Source: Amycolatopsis lexingtonensis (GTDB taxonomy: Bacteria; Actinomycetota; Actinomycetes; Mycobacteriales; Pseudonocardiaceae). Taken from it: a stretch of 64,000 nt of DNA. The notes under the pieces were generated by a model that did no database searches, was not told the DNA's origin, and saw nothing but the letters and a program-made list of their open reading frames with translations. Location of the stretch: the NCBI RefSeq assembly GCF_014873755.1, contig NZ_JADBEG010000001.1:2730501-2794500 (forward strand), given 5' to 3'. The translations under genes and the position numbers were made by a program. The stretch's first letter is position 1. Each line of letters begins with the position of its first letter. Shown in pieces: positions 62,146 to 64,000 of the stretch.

Positions 62146-63507
62146 TCACCAGCCGACCGCGACCACCAGCCACTGCGGGTCGCCGTGCGAGACGAACGAC
62201 GACTGGGCCGCCACGTCGTCGTACGGGAAGCCGTACGCCAGGCGGTTGATGCCGTGGTCGTGCCAGAACTTGGCGTAGTAGTTCGCCGGAGCGCCCTGGT
62301 AGTACTGCGCGGGGTCCTGCCACTGGGACTGCGGGAGGTGCGCCGTGTGCCGGTTGAGCGCCGCGCACATGTCGGGGTTGCCGGCCAGCGAGCCGGCGCA
62401 GCCGGTGATGTTCGACGTGGGTTCGTTGACGCCCACCGACTGCGCGTAGGCGGTGAAGTAGTTCGCGTACCGGCCGCCCGCGCGGAAGTCCGGCGCGCTG
62501 CCCGGCGCCGGGATCCGGTACGGCGCGTTCACCGTCGCCAGGTCCTTGAACTCCGTGGGCACCTCGGCCTGGAACCGCGCGAACGTGGCCGAGCGGTCCT
62601 CCTGGAACAACCCGTAGTCGTCGCCGACCTGGACGTCGTAGCCGTCGTGGGCGTGCAGCCGCATGGCCAGCTTGAGCGCGAACGCGTCGACCCGGGTGGT
62701 GTTGCCGTTGAAGACGTCCGGCCCGACGGTGAACTCGATGAAGTCGGCGTACTGGCCGTTCGGGGTGCCGAGGTAGAAGTACATCCGCCCGGCGGAGTTG
62801 GCCGGCATGTCGATGTACGGCTGTTCGGCGATCGAGTGGGTCTGGCCGCCGAAGCTCCAGTACACCTGGCTGTCCGGGTACTTGCCGTTGGTGCGGTTGA
62901 GGACCTTCACGGTGAGCACGTTCCGCGCGGCGGGGATGCTGCCGGTGTCGCCCCAGAACGAGTCCGGCGGCGTGCCCGGCTGCGTCGGGGTGGTGCCGCC
63001 ACCGGTGCCGTACACCTGGAACTCCCAGAGCGAGACGCCGTAGGGGGTCGCCCGCGCGGTGGTGTTCAGGCGCACGTACCGCCCGGCGCCGGTCACGTTC
63101 AGCGTCTGCGTGCCGCCGGTGCCGGTGGTCGTCTGGTACACAGTGGACCAGGTGGATCCGTTGTCGGACAGCTGGATCTGGTACGCCGTGGCGTAAGCGG
63201 CCTCCCAGCGCAGCACGACCTGGCTCACCGTCGCGGCCCCGCCGAGGTCGATCCGGATCCACTGTGGATCGCTGAACTGCGACGACCACCGGGTGGCGGT
63301 GTTCCCGTCCACCGCGGCGGCCGCGGGCGTTCCGGCGTTCTCCACCGAGGACGCCGTCACGGCTTTTCCTTGCGAGATCAGGGGGTCGGCGGCGTTCGCG
63401 GCGGGGGCGGCGAGCCCGAGCGCGGCGACCGCGAGAGCGGCGGCCACGGTCGCGAGGCGGCTGGTGGGTCCGCGACGGCGGGGCCGCGGCGGGGCGTTCG
63501 TGGGCAT
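62146..63507 (-). CDS. Secreted beta-1,3-glucanase, GH64, with discoidin-type carbohydrate-binding domain
   Basis: 453 aa. Signal peptide over about residues 1-39 (R-P-R-R-R, hydrophobic core, A-N-A-A). Residues about 42-167 form an F5/8 type C (discoidin) domain with A-V-D-G-N-T-A-T-R-W-S-S and a G-T-P-P linker. The rest is GH64: Y-W-S-F-G-G, I-A-E-Q-P-Y-I-D-M-P-A-N-S-A-G-R-M-Y-F-Y. E258 and D274 are 16 residues apart, the same spacing as the catalytic pair known in the laminaripentaose-producing enzyme of Streptomyces. Degrades fungal or yeast beta-1,3-glucan outside the cell. Confidence 0.95.
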   Translation of the reverse strand: MPTNAPPRPRRRGPTSRLATVAAALAVAALGLAAPAANAADPLISQGKAVTASSVENAGTPAAAAVDGNTATRWSSQFSDPQWIRIDLGGAATVSQVVLRWEAAYATAYQIQLSDNGSTWSTVYQTTTGTGGTQTLNVTGAGRYVRLNTTARATPYGVSLWEFQVYGTGGGTTPTQPGTPPDSFWGDTGSIPAARNVLTVKVLNRTNGKYPDSQVYWSFGGQTHSIAEQPYIDMPANSAGRMYFYLGTPNGQYADFIEFTVGPDVFNGNTTRVDAFALKLAMRLHAHDGYDVQVGDDYGLFQEDRSATFARFQAEVPTEFKDLATVNAPYRIPAPGSAPDFRAGGRYANYFTAYAQSVGVNEPTSNITGCAGSLAGNPDMCAALNRHTAHLPQSQWQDPAQYYQGAPANYYAKFWHDHGINRLAYGFPYDDVAAQSSFVSHGDPQWLVVAVGW

Positions 63508-63647
63508 GGTTCCTCCCTGGCCGGGAAAGGTCGGACGCGCCGCCGGTCAGGGGGCGACGTCGTCCGGCTCGCCCCTGAGCGCCGGGCGGATGCCCACGGG
63601 GGCCGGCGGGGACGATCGGTAGAAAGGTTCATACCACCGGCACCGCC

Positions 63648-63664
63648 CTGTCAAGACTTGACAG
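63648..63664. promoter_or_regulatory. Palindrome overlapping a possible -35 box
   Basis: CTGTCAAGACTTGACAG is an exact palindrome around a central base. It contains TTGACA on both strands; on the minus strand TATGAA lies 15 bases downstream, so a promoter for the glucanase gene with an operator over its -35 is plausible. The plus-strand Mug gene starts 82 bp away. Confidence 0.4.
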
Positions 63665-63745
63665 TCCGGCGCCGCGGAGCGATCCTCGGAACCGGTTCCA
63701 CCACCGGACGAAGACGCACCGCCGCCGGGGGTGTTCGATGGCGGT

Positions 63746-64000
63746 GTGCGGAAATCGGAAGAAGCTGCGGCCACCCTGCCGGACGTGCTCGCCGAGGGGC
63801 TGCGGGTGGTGTTCGCCGGCATCAACCCCGGCCTCTCGTCGGCGGCCGCCGGGCACAGCTTCCACACCCCAGGCAACCGGTTCTGGCCCGCGCTGCACCG
63901 ATCCGGCTTCACGCCGCGGCAGCTGCGCGCGGAGGAAGAACGGCTGCTGCTCGGGTGGGGGCTGGGCATCACGAGCATCGTGCGCCGCCCGACCGTCCGC
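63746..64000 (+). CDS. mug: G/U mismatch-specific DNA glycosylase, Mug type (3' end outside window)
   Basis: 85 codons visible. GTG at 63746 is my choice, with GTG at 63731 as alternative; no clear ribosome site. The sequence has V-V-F-A-G-I-N-P-G-L-S-S-A-A-A-G-H-S-F-H, the active-site motif of Mug uracil/thymine glycosylases, followed by N-R-F-W-P-A-L. Removes U or T from mismatches with G. Confidence 0.88.
   Translation, partial: MRKSEEAAATLPDVLAEGLRVVFAGINPGLSSAAAGHSFHTPGNRFWPALHRSGFTPRQLRAEEERLLLGWGLGITSIVRRPTVR

Overview
The window is GC-rich throughout (third codon positions are almost all G or C), uses GTG and TTG starts, and carries actinomycete-type genes such as a CGNR zinc-finger regulator, GH64 glucanase, DUF4230 protein and AzlCD. 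It is an actinomycete chromosome. Several families of long intergenic palindromes, which I recall as common in Amycolatopsis, suggest Pseudonocardiales, but that placement is from memory and tentative.

Region 1 (1-33521, minus strand) is a giant NRPS operon that runs off the left edge. Transcription order is a cytoplasmic beta-lactamase-fold serine hydrolase (candidate stand-alone PBP-type thioesterase), NRPS1 (5 modules, about 5870 aa) and NRPS2 (4 modules visible, 3' end outside). The line starts with A-T and no starter condensation domain. Reading the adenylation pockets by eye gives aliphatic, D-aliphatic, D-aliphatic, D-aliphatic, aliphatic, basic, D-Thr, basic, D-hydrophobic. Every condensation-domain subtype agrees with the presence or absence of an upstream epimerization domain. 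No stop was met at the positions where I checked the NRPS2 frame.

Region 2 (33522-44869) is mostly ordinary: a 1.1 kb gene-poor promoter region, a tiny membrane protein, a DUF4230 protein, a UBP zinc finger, an enolase (probably a second copy), an EthD-like protein, a molybdopterin oxidoreductase, a YczE-like membrane protein and a C26 gamma-glutamyl hydrolase. A minus-strand trio follows: aldo/keto reductase, membrane desaturase and O-acetylhomoserine sulfhydrylase.

Region 3 (45055-58792, plus strand) is the most unusual part. Fourteen tightly packed, mostly overlapping genes form a carrier-protein-based pathway with no PKS or NRPS megasynthase: ProA-like dehydrogenase, thioesterase, carrier protein, TrpB2-like PLP enzyme lacking the usual catalytic Glu, BtrH-like protein fused to a carrier domain, acyl/aminoacyl ligase, type III PLP decarboxylase, a second free carrier protein, two acyl-CoA-dehydrogenase-fold flavoproteins, phosphopantetheinyl transferase, a second BtrH-like protein, a stand-alone adenylation enzyme and a flavin reductase. 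It ends in a strong hairpin, with a LysR regulator beyond. The ligase, decarboxylase and carrier set recalls butirosin, vicenistatin and exosortase-A loci, but the overall combination is one I do not recognise. The likely logic is to load an amino acid on a carrier, decarboxylate and oxidise it, then transfer it to an amine.

Region 4 (59038-64000) holds the LysR gene, azlCD (branched-chain amino acid export) divergent from a CGNR regulator, a secreted GH64 beta-1,3-glucanase and the start of a Mug-type DNA glycosylase.
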